Shown here one piece after another: positions 28,692 to 39,033 of a DNA stretch of 64,000 nucleotides (position 1 is its first letter; each line of letters opens with the position of its first letter). The DNA is from an uncultured Oxalobacteraceae bacterium (GTDB lineage: Bacteria > Pseudomonadota > Gammaproteobacteria > Burkholderiales > Burkholderiaceae_D), in NCBI GenBank assembly GCA_903893945.1, contig CAITOF010000054.1:26485-90484 (forward strand), written 5' to 3'. Under the pieces are notes generated by a model, which ran no database searches, was not told the DNA's origin, and saw nothing but the letters and a program-made list of their open reading frames with translations. The translations under genes were made by a program, and so were the position numbers.

Positions 28692-31409
28692 ATGACGTTG
28701 CGTACAGTCTCAAGCTGCATCATCATTGTCGGCATGGCAACCAACGTCTGGGCGGATGACACAACGGTGCCAGACAAAGCTGTTCAACGTGTTGAAATAA
28801 CCGGGTCGAGTATCAAGCGGGTTGATGTTGAAGGGGCCTTGCCGGTCCAGATCATTTCCCGTCAGGATATGGAACGTGCGGGAATAACCAGTGCCGAGCA
28901 ACTGCTGAACACGATCAGCGCCAATGTGTCCGGTGCCTACAACATGAGCGCCAACCAGGCCGAAGGTTTCACGGCCGCAACGGGTACGCACAACTCGGGT
29001 GCCTCGGCAGCCAATCTGCGCGGACTGGGCCCTGACAGCACACTGGTGCTGCTCAACGGCCGGCGTATTGCCGATCACGGCCTGAACGGCAGTTCGGTCG
29101 ATCTGAATTCAATTCCGTTTGCTGCCATTGAACGTGTTGAAGTACTCAAGGATGGTGCCTCGGCCATTTACGGAACGGATGCGATTGGCGGTGTCATCAA
29201 TTTTATTCTGCGCACCGATTATCAGGGGATGGAAGTGCAGGCCAGTGGCGATGTCACCCAGCATGGCGGCGGGGATATTTATACGGCGTCACTTTTATAC
29301 GGCAAGGGCTCCCTGGTTAGCGACGGCTATAATTTCATGCTGTCACTTGCGGCGGATAAAAACACCGCACTGCAGGGTTCACAACGTTCCTTCCAGAATG
29401 GTTACCAGCCGGCGCGCGGACTGGCGCCCGATACGGTCGGCACACCTTATGCGACACAGGAGTTTCCCAATCCGGTTACACTGCCCGGCAGTTCCCAGCA
29501 ATACGGCTATGCCAACCTGCTGAGTCTGGAAGGAAAGTGCAACAGTTACCCAAACATGTATCAGTATCCGGTTGCGCTTTGGGCCAATCCTTACCGCGCA
29601 TTGGGCTGTTCCTATGATTATGGGGCTGACTGGGCGTTGATGCAGCCGGTTCAGCACCAGAATCTGGTGTCAAGAACCAGTATCAGGCTGGATGCGGATA
29701 ACACGCTGTATCTTGAAGTCACGGCGTCCCACACCAGCGCTACCGATATCTATACGCCGCTGCAGATTACGGCACCTTTCTCATACCCTGCCGGTGGTAT
29801 GTATTATCAGAATCTGAGCGCCTATATTCCCGGTTTTGATCCGACCCAGCCGATCGACCTGCGCTGGCGCTGTGTACCGTGCGGGGACCGGGAAGAAACC
29901 ACCGCGACAACAACCTTTCGCGCCCTGGCCGGACTGGACGGCACTGTCGGCACCTGGGATTACAAACTGGGTCTGTCGGTGGCGGGCAGCAGCGCAACGA
30001 CCGATCTGGTCAGCGGCTATGTCAATTCAACGCTGTTCCAGAATGCCCTGAATACCGGACTGATCAATCCATGGACCTTGCCGGGTCAGTCACAGACGGC
30101 CGCAGGTATGGCGGCACTCGACACGTCGCTGGTCACCGGTCAGGTCTATCGCGGGCATTCGCGCCTGATGCAGGCGGATGGCAGTGCCAGCAGTGAAATC
30201 GGCTCATGGCAGGGCAAGGCACTGTCGACGGCGCTGGGCTTTGATCTGCGCCGTGAAACGTACGCGTTCGATTCGAACAGTAATGCCGCCAACACGATTC
30301 TGGACGCGACATCCGACCCGTCCCTGAGCCAGGTGGGGCGCAACATTGTGGCTGTCTATGCGGAGTTGCTGGTACCCATTACGCGGGCGCTCGAAGGTGA
30401 CCTTGCGGTTCGACATGATCAATACAGTGATTTTGGCGGCACCACCAATCCGAAAATCTCGTTGCGCTATCAGCCCAGCGGTTCATTACTGTTCAGAACA
30501 TCCTGGAACACCGGTTTCCATGCACCTGATTTCGAACAGATGTATGCCGGACAGACGCCCAATACATTAAACAATGCGGAACCCGATCCGGTTCTGTGCC
30601 CCCTGAATCCGGGCAATCCGACCTATTGCAGTCAGAACTGGAACTATAATACCGGCGGCAATGCGTCACTCAAGCCGGAACGGTCGAGACAGTTTTCTCT
30701 GGGTTTGGTGGTGTCGCCCCTGACCAATTTGAGTTCCAGTGTGGATTACTGGGACATACATCGCACCAACCGTATCGTCACGCCCGATCCTGCGGCGGTG
30801 CTGGCCAATGATCCGTCCAGTGTGATCCGTTTTGCCAATGGCACGATCAATTATATTGCCGATGATTTCATGAACATTGCTCAAGATGACACGCGCGGGA
30901 TAGACGTTGGTCTGAAGTTTGACCAGAAACTGGCTGGCGATCACGTGTATTTCAGTCTCGATGGCACCTATATGATTTCGCACGCCGTTCAGGATGCACC
31001 GGGTGGCCCAACTGTTCAATACGTGGGCCAGTTTGGTGATCCGAACAACGGTTACTCGGACCTTTACCTGCGTTGGCGACATTCGGCCAGCCTGACATGG
31101 AAGCACAATGACTGGGCAACGACCCTGACTGAACAATATGATCGCGGCTACTACGACGAGGTACCGGTCGGCACCATACCGCCCGGATTTGATCCCAGGG
31201 TGTCTGGTTACAACCTGTACAATCTGGGCGTGGCTTACTCGGGTTACCAGAATACGACCATCAACTTCACCATCAAGAACCTGTTCGACACGAGCCCGCC
31301 ATTTTCGGCCCACAGTGTTGACGATGTTGCCGGTGCTGGCTGGGATTCGCGCGAAGGTCAGCCGCGACTGCGATCATATATGCTGGCGCTGAAATATAAA
31401 TTTTTCTGA
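28692..31409 (+). CDS. TonB-dependent receptor of the peptide-transport locus
   Basis: The product is about 905 residues. A signal peptide ends near NVWA, and a TonB-box-like segment is VQRVEITGSSIKR. The plug contains NLRGLGPDSTLVLLNGRRIAD and ERVEVLKDGASAIYGTDAIGGVINFI. The large barrel ends in Phe. ATG 28692 is chosen because GAGGAG lies seven bases ahead and the signal peptide then starts properly. Receptors with this plug type often import peptides or glycans. Its place after the dipeptide permease genes suggests it carries the same substrate across the outer membrane, which is inference. Confidence 0.87.
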   Translation: MTLRTVSSCIIIVGMATNVWADDTTVPDKAVQRVEITGSSIKRVDVEGALPVQIISRQDMERAGITSAEQLLNTISANVSGAYNMSANQAEGFTAATGTHNSGASAANLRGLGPDSTLVLLNGRRIADHGLNGSSVDLNSIPFAAIERVEVLKDGASAIYGTDAIGGVINFILRTDYQGMEVQASGDVTQHGGGDIYTASLLYGKGSLVSDGYNFMLSLAADKNTALQGSQRSFQNGYQPARGLAPDTVGTPYATQEFPNPVTLPGSSQQYGYANLLSLEGKCNSYPNMYQYPVALWANPYRALGCSYDYGADWALMQPVQHQNLVSRTSIRLDADNTLYLEVTASHTSATDIYTPLQITAPFSYPAGGMYYQNLSAYIPGFDPTQPIDLRWRCVPCGDREETTATTTFRALAGLDGTVGTWDYKLGLSVAGSSATTDLVSGYVNSTLFQNALNTGLINPWTLPGQSQTAAGMAALDTSLVTGQVYRGHSRLMQADGSASSEIGSWQGKALSTALGFDLRRETYAFDSNSNAANTILDATSDPSLSQVGRNIVAVYAELLVPITRALEGDLAVRHDQYSDFGGTTNPKISLRYQPSGSLLFRTSWNTGFHAPDFEQMYAGQTPNTLNNAEPDPVLCPLNPGNPTYCSQNWNYNTGGNASLKPERSRQFSLGLVVSPLTNLSSSVDYWDIHRTNRIVTPDPAAVLANDPSSVIRFANGTINYIADDFMNIAQDDTRGIDVGLKFDQKLAGDHVYFSLDGTYMISHAVQDAPGGPTVQYVGQFGDPNNGYSDLYLRWRHSASLTWKHNDWATTLTEQYDRGYYDEVPVGTIPPGFDPRVSGYNLYNLGVAYSGYQNTTINFTIKNLFDTSPPFSAHSVDDVAGAGWDSREGQPRLRSYMLALKYKFF

Positions 31410-31504
31410 TCAGTTCGTCGACGATGCCGACGATGCCGGCGATGCCAATAAACCGCTGTATGTCGACGTTTAAAAATAACCAAAAAATCATGGTAACAAC
31501 AGGA

Positions 31505-32857
31505 ATGATAAAGCGGATTTTTCTGTCAGGCTGGTGCCTGGCAGCGTGCAGTTTCCTGTTGGGTGTGACCCTGACTGGCCACGCCCAAACCCGGGTCAAT
31601 GTTCGTCATTCAGTGCAGGAATTGCAGGCGATGCAGCCCGGCGATTTTCAGTCTGACATGAATTCGGCACAGGGTGAGCTGCAGTTGCGCAAGGACGCGC
31701 TGGATGATTTCAGGTCGACGCTGGCACAAATCACGACTGACAATCTGGATGACAGGAACGTCACGGTGTTCAATTCAGCGGTCCAGTTCAATCTGGACAA
31801 AAAGCGGGTGCGAACCAAGTTAAAAATGGTGCTGCGCAGGCTCGACCGCTATGAGCCCGGCGTACAGCGCGAGATACTCAGTGCCGTTTATACGCGTTAC
31901 GCCAGAGAGATGGGCCCGATCGTCTGGCACGAACTGCCGCGCCTGAAAACAGAGCGTGAATTTGCCATTGCCAGTTATGCGTTATTGCAGACGCCGATGA
32001 GTAAATCGGCACGCAACAGGATTTATGCCGTGATGAACAAGAACTTTCCGGACTGGGCGAATGAACCACGGCTGATTGAACTGGAACACGCCCTGCATAC
32101 CGATCTGCACAGTGAACTGCACCGGCGACCTCCGCTGGTCGATCTGCTGGCTGCACCGATACAGGCCGGGTATCCGGTGCTCTTCAGTTTTCAGCGCAGA
32201 AACCGTGATTTTATCGGGTTGGCGATGGTACGCGGCGCGGACGGCCGTTTTGTCCGTAATCACGATGGCAGCTATTTCAATATTGCCCAATTGGCCCGGG
32301 CCGGCAACAACCTGCCCGGCACAATCACAAACGGCAATACGCCGCAGGGAATTTATACCGTGGTCGGTACCGGGATTTCAACTGATGTGATCTGGATAGG
32401 ACCGACGCCCTATCTGAATTCGCTGCTGCCAGTCGAAAGTACCCTGGCCGACTTTCTGCATCATGATGACAGCGCTGGCTGGACAGAAGAAAACTACGCG
32501 ACTCTGTTGCCCGCATCCTGGCAACATTATTTTCCAATCTGGGAAGCATGGCGTGCCGGGCTGGCCGGACGTAATGAAATACTGGCACACGGTACCACGG
32601 TCAACCGCGAGTATTATCACAATGAATCGTACTACCCCGGTACCCCCTCGGCGGGCTGTCTGGTGGCGATGGAATACTGGTCACCCGTCGACGGCCGGTT
32701 GATGCACAGTGACCAGTTATCGTTGGTCAAAGCCTTTGTCTCGGGCGGATCGGATCTGGGTTATATGGTGGTCATTGATCTGGATGATCTGGCACGCCCG
32801 GTGGTATTATCTGACGTGATTGACGCGGTAATTCTGGCGGAAGCGGCCAGAAAATAA
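31505..32857 (+). CDS. L,D-transpeptidase (YkuD-type) family protein
   Basis: The product is about 450 residues with an N-terminal signal peptide (IFLSGWCLAACSFLLGVTLTGHA). The C-terminal catalytic region has His in LAHGTTVNREYY and Cys in PGTPSAGCLVAMEY, the His...S-x-G-C arrangement of YkuD L,D-transpeptidases. The middle (residues about 40-230) is helical and unrecognised. These enzymes cross-link or modify peptidoglycan stem peptides. The start is uncertain: ATG 31424, 31460, 31490 and 31505 are in frame, and only the later ones leave a normal signal peptide. It follows a 9-bp repeat GACGATGCC at about 31420-31446. Confidence 0.78.
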   Translation: MIKRIFLSGWCLAACSFLLGVTLTGHAQTRVNVRHSVQELQAMQPGDFQSDMNSAQGELQLRKDALDDFRSTLAQITTDNLDDRNVTVFNSAVQFNLDKKRVRTKLKMVLRRLDRYEPGVQREILSAVYTRYAREMGPIVWHELPRLKTEREFAIASYALLQTPMSKSARNRIYAVMNKNFPDWANEPRLIELEHALHTDLHSELHRRPPLVDLLAAPIQAGYPVLFSFQRRNRDFIGLAMVRGADGRFVRNHDGSYFNIAQLARAGNNLPGTITNGNTPQGIYTVVGTGISTDVIWIGPTPYLNSLLPVESTLADFLHHDDSAGWTEENYATLLPASWQHYFPIWEAWRAGLAGRNEILAHGTTVNREYYHNESYYPGTPSAGCLVAMEYWSPVDGRLMHSDQLSLVKAFVSGGSDLGYMVVIDLDDLARPVVLSDVIDAVILAEAARK

Positions 32858-32881
32858 TTTTATCTGAATGAGCGACTGACC

Positions 32882-33841
32882 ATGGCTGCTGACATTAACG
32901 AGTATTTTTCCTTTTACGGTAAAAGTGATGGCCCCCGACTGATCATCCTCGGGGCGGTACATGGCAACGAGACCTGCGGTACGAAAGCAATCCGGCAGGT
33001 TATGGCACAGCTGGACGGCGGCACGCTCAAGCTCGAGCGCGGCAGGGTCACCTTCGTACCGGTCGCCAATCCGCTGGCCTATCAGAACAACCGGCGCTTC
33101 GGTGAACGGAATCTGAACCGCATGTTAAAGCCGTATGCCGAACCCGCAGTATTTGAAGATCACATTGCCAACTGGCTCTGCCCGCTGCTCGCCGACCATG
33201 ACGTGCTGCTCGATCTGCATTCGTTTCAGGGGGCAGGGCGACCGTTTGTGATGGTGGGCCCGGAAAACAATAGTGGCCCGATAGAACCATTTCAGTGTGC
33301 TGAGCAGGAACTTGCGCTGACCAAAATACTCGGCGTTCAGCGAGCCGTGGATGGCTGGCTGGAGACCTATGATTACGGTATTAAACGGCGGCAAGCGGCC
33401 GGGGAAAGTGTCTATGCCCTCGCCGAACAGAATGTGCAGTTCGGTGTCGGGACGACCGAATACATGCGCAGTCAGGGCGGCTATGCGGTGACACTCGAAT
33501 GCGGAAATCACCTTGACCCGGAAGCGCCTGCGGTGGCACTGCAGGCGATCCTGAATACCTTGAGCCATCTGGGCTGCACAGCGGACACCGTGGCACCGGT
33601 ACCGCGCACCATGGAGTCGCTGCGGCTTTACGATGTCATCGACAAGGCTGACGCCGGTGACACGTTTTCACGCGAGTGGGCCAGCTTTGATGCGATCACA
33701 CGTGGGCAGGAAATTGGTGTCCGGGTGAATGGTGAAATTATGCGGGCACCGGAGGACGGGTATATTGTTTTCCCGGATGACCAGGCCGGAGCCGGCGATG
33801 AATGGTTTTATCTGGCCAAAGCCCATGACCGGTTTGAATAA
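32882..33841 (+). CDS. aspartoacylase/AstE-like zinc hydrolase (M14 superfamily)
   Basis: The product is 319 residues. Zinc ligands are H27 and E30 in GAVHGNETCGT and H113 in LLDLHSFQG. The substrate-binding NLNR follows the family pattern, and the catalytic Glu is in VTLECGN. There is no signal peptide, so it is cytoplasmic. Relatives remove acyl groups from amino acids (succinylglutamate, N-acetylaspartate) or, as MpaA, split murein tripeptide. Next to cell-wall hydrolases and a peptide importer, a role in breaking down imported murein peptides is plausible but unproven. It lies 24 bases after the L,D-transpeptidase gene. Confidence 0.82.
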   Translation: MAADINEYFSFYGKSDGPRLIILGAVHGNETCGTKAIRQVMAQLDGGTLKLERGRVTFVPVANPLAYQNNRRFGERNLNRMLKPYAEPAVFEDHIANWLCPLLADHDVLLDLHSFQGAGRPFVMVGPENNSGPIEPFQCAEQELALTKILGVQRAVDGWLETYDYGIKRRQAAGESVYALAEQNVQFGVGTTEYMRSQGGYAVTLECGNHLDPEAPAVALQAILNTLSHLGCTADTVAPVPRTMESLRLYDVIDKADAGDTFSREWASFDAITRGQEIGVRVNGEIMRAPEDGYIVFPDDQAGAGDEWFYLAKAHDRFE

Positions 33842-33913
33842 TCAGTAAAGGATCAGAAAACAGACCGAAATCAATCAGGACACAGGGCCACCAGTCCACC
33901 CGGGGGCCTTGAT

Positions 33914-33952
33914 CCCGGCATAATATTGTTATAAATACAATATTATGCCGGG
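33914..33952. repeat. perfect inverted repeat, 16-bp arms
   Basis: CCCGGCATAATATTGT, a seven-base loop, then the exact reverse complement. It lies between the hydrolase stop and the DUF1800 gene. No T-run follows, so it is not a standard terminator on the plus strand. It may be an operator or a small REP-like element. Confidence 0.9.
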
Positions 33953-34086
33953 AAACTGTTTCCACTTGTATCTTTTCGAACAATTTTTGTTATCCTGTGG
34001 CAATAAGTTGTGGCGTGTGGCATATTTCGTACTTCAATTTCGGCATTTTACTGATGCCGCGTCCGAGACTACTGCCGGAGATGACT

Positions 34087-35898
34087 ATGAATCTGCAACT
34101 GCCGTTGCTGTGTTACCGCACAACATGCCGGGCTATGGTGCCGGTGATACTGGGCCTGACGCTGCTGGCAGGCTGCGGTGGCGGAGGTGGGGGCGGTGCC
34201 GCGTCGACGGGTACAAGTGCCGGTGGTTCGGGCAGCGCAGGGAGTGGTGGCACTGGTTCTGGCGGAACTGGCACGGGCGGAACCGGCACAGGTGGAACCG
34301 GCGGTGGCTCAACCGGCCCAACCGTGATTGCCATTACAGGTAACGACGCGTTACGTCTGGCTGATCAGGCCGCGTTCGGACCAACGCCGGCGCTGGTGGC
34401 TGCAATCAGTGCACAGGGGTCGGCGTGGATCGATGCGCAGATTGCCACGCCCGCGACTGGCTACGCCGCGATCGCAGCGATTAATTCCAATCCCACTGTC
34501 GTCTGCCCGACGGGCGACCCCGACCCCTACTGCTATCAGAATAACTACACCGCATTGCCGGTTCAGATCCAGTTTTTTCATAATGCCCTGTACGGTGCTG
34601 ACCAGTTGCGACAGCGTGTTGCGCTGGCGTATTCCCAGATCTTCGTGATTTCCTCGGTGCAGATCGGGCCGACCTACGGGATCAGAAATTATCAGCAGAT
34701 GCTGCTGGACGATGCATTCGTCAATTTCAGGCAGCTTCTGAATGATGTCACCTTGAGCCCGGTGATGGGTAACTACCTGAATATGGCCAATAATAACAAG
34801 GGCAATCCGGCCGCCGGTATTTCACCCAATGAAAATTACGCGCGGGAAGTCATGCAGCTGTTTTCGGTGGGTCCCAATATGCTCAACAGCGATGGCTCCA
34901 TCGTTGTTGATGGTAATGGCAATCCGGTCCCGACCTACACACAGGACACCATCGAAGGTTTTGCCAGCGCGTTTACCGGCTGGACCTATCCCAACGCGGC
35001 GGGCGTCGCCAGTTTGGCCAGCGATAACTATACCGAATGGCTGACCGGCCAGATGATACCGGTGAGCGCACAGCATGACAGTGGCACCAAACTGCTGCTG
35101 GGCGAAACCCTGCCTGCCGGTCAAAATGCGGCAGTGGACCTGAAGGCGGCGCTGGACGATATTTTCAACCACCCGAATGTGGCCCCTTTCATCAGCCAGC
35201 AGATGATCAAATTTCTGGTGACCAGTAATCCGAGTGCAGCGTATGTCAGCCGCATCAGCGCGGTATTTAATGACGATGGCACCGGCGTCAGGGGGAACAT
35301 GGCGGCCGTCGTCAAGGCGATCCTGCTCGACCCCGAGGCGCGTGGCCAGAGCGCGACCACGGCGAATTTCGGCAAGCTGCGTGAACCTGTGGTGGATATC
35401 GTCGCCATCCTGCGTGCCCTGAATGCGACCAGTGACGGTGTCGCGCCGGTTGCCGTGGCCGCGTCCATGGGCGAACCGTTGTTCGGGCCGGATACCGTAT
35501 TCAGTTATTACTCACCCACTTATCCCCTGCCGGGTTCGACCACCCTGGTGGGGCCGCAATTCGGGATTTTGAATACCGCGACAGCGCTGGCGCGCATGAA
35601 TTTCATCAACCACCTACTGTATTCGACCGCGCCGTATCCGCCGGCCACCAACGTCGCGAATTCGACCGGTACCACGATTGACCTGTCTGCTTATCAGGCC
35701 AATGCCGGCAATGTCAGCACACTGATTCAGCAATTCAATGCCAATCTGCTGCATGGCACGATGAGCAGTACGGAAGTCAATGCCGTAACCAGTGCACTGA
35801 ACGCTATCTCTTCCACCGATACCACGCTGGCAAAAGACCGTACCCTGGCCGCTGCCTATCTGGTATTGAATTCACCCCGCTATCAGATTACGCGCTAA
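34087..35898 (+). CDS. DUF1800 family lipoprotein
   Basis: The product is about 603 residues with a lipoprotein signal (LLAGC), a Gly-rich then Gly/Thr repeat linker (GGGGGGG and GTGGTG units), and a DUF1800 domain. Landmarks include [49 protein letters not shown] and the C-terminal [17 protein letters not shown] 34087 is chosen because CCGGAG lies six bases upstream. DUF1800 proteins almost always sit beside a DUF1501 gene, as here, and are thought to act in the envelope; their biochemical role is not established. Confidence 0.87.
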   Translation: MNLQLPLLCYRTTCRAMVPVILGLTLLAGCGGGGGGGAASTGTSAGGSGSAGSGGTGSGGTGTGGTGTGGTGGGSTGPTVIAITGNDALRLADQAAFGPTPALVAAISAQGSAWIDAQIATPATGYAAIAAINSNPTVVCPTGDPDPYCYQNNYTALPVQIQFFHNALYGADQLRQRVALAYSQIFVISSVQIGPTYGIRNYQQMLLDDAFVNFRQLLNDVTLSPVMGNYLNMANNNKGNPAAGISPNENYAREVMQLFSVGPNMLNSDGSIVVDGNGNPVPTYTQDTIEGFASAFTGWTYPNAAGVASLASDNYTEWLTGQMIPVSAQHDSGTKLLLGETLPAGQNAAVDLKAALDDIFNHPNVAPFISQQMIKFLVTSNPSAAYVSRISAVFNDDGTGVRGNMAAVVKAILLDPEARGQSATTANFGKLREPVVDIVAILRALNATSDGVAPVAVAASMGEPLFGPDTVFSYYSPTYPLPGSTTLVGPQFGILNTATALARMNFINHLLYSTAPYPPATNVANSTGTTIDLSAYQANAGNVSTLIQQFNANLLHGTMSSTEVNAVTSALNAISSTDTTLAKDRTLAAAYLVLNSPRYQITR

Positions 35899-35914
35899 GC
35901 GCCAGGAGCAGGCA

Positions 35915-37360
35915 ATGACCCGAAATAAAGCTGATCAGACTTTGCTTGCCCGCAGACGGGCATTAAAGCAAATTGGAGGACTGACCGCCTATGGACTGAT
36001 GCCAGGACTGGCCAGCATGTTATCCATGCAGAGCGCCGAAGCGGCTGGCTCATACAAGGCACTGGTTTGTGTGTTTTTATTTGGTGGAAATGATGCCAAT
36101 AACATGATCGTGCCGACCGACAGTACCAACTATGCAACCTATCTGACCTCACGGGGCGGTATGCTCGGAACGCCGTCCAATGGTGCGCTCGCACTGCCGA
36201 ATGCCGGTCAGACCGGCGGCGTGCTGCAACTGGCGCCCCTGAACAGTACCACTTACAATTACGGACTGCACCCGAGTATGCCGGAATTACAGGCACTCTG
36301 GAGTACGGGTAATGTCGCACTGCAATTCAATCTTGGAAATCTGAAACAGCCGTTCAGCAGTGCTGCGGCATTTGTGGCCAACAAAAACAACAATCTCGTG
36401 CCGCTGAATCTGTATTCGCACAGCGATCAGCAGCGACAGATGCAGATGACCTCGCTCAATACCATCGGCACGACGGGCTGGGGTGGTCGCCTGGCAGATG
36501 CGCTCGGGGGCAGTGGCAAAGCGGTGCCCGCGGCCATCTCGGCGGCCGGCAACTCCCTGTTTCTGCTGGGCGCACAGAGTACACAGATCGTGGTGCCCGG
36601 CAAGGGAACCCTCAGCTATAACGGCTTTAACTCCAGCAGTGCCTCGCAGGCGCGTCTGACGGCGCTGAAAGCGATGTTCAACGGCGCACCCGACACATCG
36701 CTGGGCCAGATTCTCGGCACCACCCAGACTGGCTCGCTGGGGAGTGCCGACACGCTCAGTCCGATTCTGTCGACAACGGCGGCCAGTGCGCTGTCCGGAA
36801 ATTTCAGTGATTATGCCACCAATTCACTGTCGCAACAGCTTACACAGGTCGCCCTGCTGATACAGGCGGCGGCAAGCGGAACCATCAGCGCCCCGGCACA
36901 ACAGATTTTCTTTGTCTCGCTGAACGGGTTTGACACGCACAACGATCAACTAAACCGTCAGGCACCGTTGCTGGCCAGCCTGTCCAGTGCGCTGAACGGG
37001 TTTTATAACACCATGGTCTCAATCAACCAGCAGAACAATGTCGTGGCATTTACCCTGTCTGACTTTGCCCGCACACTGAAACCCGCGTCGGGTGGGGGAT
37101 CGGATCATGCCTGGGGCTCGCACCACATCATTGTCGGCGGGACGGGTGCGGTGAAAGGCGGTACCTACGGCCAGTTTCCCGATCTCACGCTGGGCGGCGT
37201 CAACGATGTGTCCGGCGAAGGCCGCTGGCTGCCCACCACCTCGGTGGATCAGTATGGCGCAACGCTGGCAAACTGGCTGGGCGTCAACGGAGCGACCATT
37301 GCAAGTGCCTTTCCGAATCTGACCAATTTTTCAACCACGAACCTCGGTTTTCTGGTGTAA
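35915..37360 (+). CDS. DUF1501 family protein with Tat-like signal
   Basis: The product is 481 residues. The N-terminus has a twin-arginine-like motif ([12 protein letters not shown]) and a hydrophobic segment ending near SAEA. The DUF1501 core begins with [20 protein letters not shown], a sulfatase/alkaline-phosphatase-like metal site pattern, and continues with GFDTHNDQ and DHAWGSHH, which supply further His and Asp ligands. It lies 16 bases after the DUF1800 gene with AGGAG before its ATG. It is probably a secreted metal-dependent hydrolase-like protein working with DUF1800; the substrate is unknown. Confidence 0.87.
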   Translation: MTRNKADQTLLARRRALKQIGGLTAYGLMPGLASMLSMQSAEAAGSYKALVCVFLFGGNDANNMIVPTDSTNYATYLTSRGGMLGTPSNGALALPNAGQTGGVLQLAPLNSTTYNYGLHPSMPELQALWSTGNVALQFNLGNLKQPFSSAAAFVANKNNNLVPLNLYSHSDQQRQMQMTSLNTIGTTGWGGRLADALGGSGKAVPAAISAAGNSLFLLGAQSTQIVVPGKGTLSYNGFNSSSASQARLTALKAMFNGAPDTSLGQILGTTQTGSLGSADTLSPILSTTAASALSGNFSDYATNSLSQQLTQVALLIQAAASGTISAPAQQIFFVSLNGFDTHNDQLNRQAPLLASLSSALNGFYNTMVSINQQNNVVAFTLSDFARTLKPASGGGSDHAWGSHHIIVGGTGAVKGGTYGQFPDLTLGGVNDVSGEGRWLPTTSVDQYGATLANWLGVNGATIASAFPNLTNFSTTNLGFLV

Positions 37361-37377
37361 TCGTCACTCTGGCCAAT

Positions 37378-38772
37378 TCAACGTAGGAAGGCAAATGCGG
37401 CCTGTGCCGCCAACCAGCGCAGTGGCTCGTTCGGGAGATACGGCGGCAGTCGGTTCAGGTAAGGGAACCAGTTCCACTGGGCACCCCGGCCGGCAACGAC
37501 GTCAGCCAGTATGCGCCCCAGCACGGAGGTAAGGTTTACCCCGTGACCCGATAGTCCGACAGCGTAATAGATGTTGTCATGCGCGTCAAAATGACCCACT
37601 GCGGGCGATTCATCCGCCGACATGTCAACCAGCCCCCACCAGTGCCGTTCAAAGGCGACCTGACCCAGTTCCGGGAAAAGTCGTTCGAATTCATCGCGCA
37701 GCCGTTGTATTGCGCCCTGTGTGTCCGATGGCAACGTCACGCCATTATTGAACTGGTACTGTTCCGAGGCACCACCGATATGTATGCGCCGATCCGGTGT
37801 TATGCCGAGGTAAGTGACGTTGATGCGATTGTCGCAGAAGGGCATGCGGGCACGCCATCCGGCTTTTTCAAGCTGGGCAGGCGCTATCGGCGCAGTGATG
37901 GCCACGTGGTTTACAATCGGCACCACCGCATTGCGCAGGTAACCCAGTTTGGACGTGTAGGCATTGGTTGCCAGCACCAGTTTCCGGGTGCGCACGGTTC
38001 GGCCGTTGGCCAGATGAATCTGCACGGTGTCGCCGTGCTGAATGTCGGAAACCTGGGTGCTTTCATGGATGATCGCGCCAGATGACTGGGCCGCCGTCTT
38101 CCAGAGCCGGACCAGTTTTCCGGGGTGCAGTTGACCGCTGTTGGGTTCAAGCAATCCGCTGGAATAGATGCGACTTCCAATGTGATTTCTTACCTGGTCT
38201 GCGTTCCAGAACTGCATCGGAACGCCGCGCCGTTGCGCCGCTGCTGCAATGTCGGCGAACTGGTCTGCGTCGGCTCTGCTTTCGCCCACCACCAGGGTGC
38301 CATTGAGCTCCAGATCCAGATCAATCCCGTACCGTTTCGACAGTGCTGCCAGTCGCCCGATATTGTCGACCGTCAGACGGTACAGTCGTTCATGGAGTGC
38401 CCGGTCTGCCGACATGTCCATGTAGGTGTCGCCAGTCAGATTCATCAGCATGGCACCGTTTCTGCCGGAAGCGCCATTGCCGCAGCGCTCCGCTTCCAGA
38501 ACAACCACGTGGGCCGACGGCAAGTTCTGTGTCAGGTAATAAGCGGTGGACAGTCCGGTAAAGCCGCCTCCGACGATGGCGATATCGCAAACGATGTCGG
38601 TTGTTGGTGCGGGATTTTTTTCCGCAAGTTCGATGGACCAGTAACTGGTATTGACGGCAAAACCGGGTGTTTCGGGTATCACCCAGGGTGCAATGGCATT
38701 GATCCCGACGCCGGCACTTCCGGCCGCCAGTGTTTTGATTAATGTTCTGCGGCTGATGGGAATGGTTGACAT
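37378..38772 (-). CDS. FAD-dependent amine oxidoreductase (PuuB-like) with Tat signal
   Basis: The product is 464 residues of the DAO family. The FAD dinucleotide-binding motif is IAIVGGGFTGLSTAYYL with the ribose-binding Glu in VVVLEAERCGNGASGRNGAM. The C-terminal YAVGLSGHGVNLTSVLGR binds the FAD tail. This resembles gamma-glutamylputrescine oxidase and related enzymes. Unusually, the N-terminus is SRRTLIKTLAAGSAGVG, a twin-arginine export signal, suggesting periplasmic use, whereas PuuB is cytoplasmic. It is convergent with the DUF1501 gene and divergent from an MFS transporter gene. Confidence 0.83.
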   Translation of the reverse strand: MSTIPISRRTLIKTLAAGSAGVGINAIAPWVIPETPGFAVNTSYWSIELAEKNPAPTTDIVCDIAIVGGGFTGLSTAYYLTQNLPSAHVVVLEAERCGNGASGRNGAMLMNLTGDTYMDMSADRALHERLYRLTVDNIGRLAALSKRYGIDLDLELNGTLVVGESRADADQFADIAAAAQRRGVPMQFWNADQVRNHIGSRIYSSGLLEPNSGQLHPGKLVRLWKTAAQSSGAIIHESTQVSDIQHGDTVQIHLANGRTVRTRKLVLATNAYTSKLGYLRNAVVPIVNHVAITAPIAPAQLEKAGWRARMPFCDNRINVTYLGITPDRRIHIGGASEQYQFNNGVTLPSDTQGAIQRLRDEFERLFPELGQVAFERHWWGLVDMSADESPAVGHFDAHDNIYYAVGLSGHGVNLTSVLGRILADVVAGRGAQWNWFPYLNRLPPYLPNEPLRWLAAQAAFAFLR

Positions 38773-39033
38773 GGATCGGCCTGAAAAATCGGGTAAGTTG
38801 GCAACGTGCCCAGCCTTGCTGAGTGGTCATTGTAGTCGAATTGACGACAGATTAGAATCAGTCAAGCCGCCCGGCAGGCGCAATTCACCTGCATTTTCAG
38901 TGCAAATTCAGATTCGCCGGAATTTGCGCTAAACTGCCGGACAGCACGTTGAAGGAACAGACAGGGTTTCTTCAGCCGGTGCCTTGAAGGAACGAGCTGC
39001 CAATGCTGAATTTTCAACTGCTGAACGAGAAAA

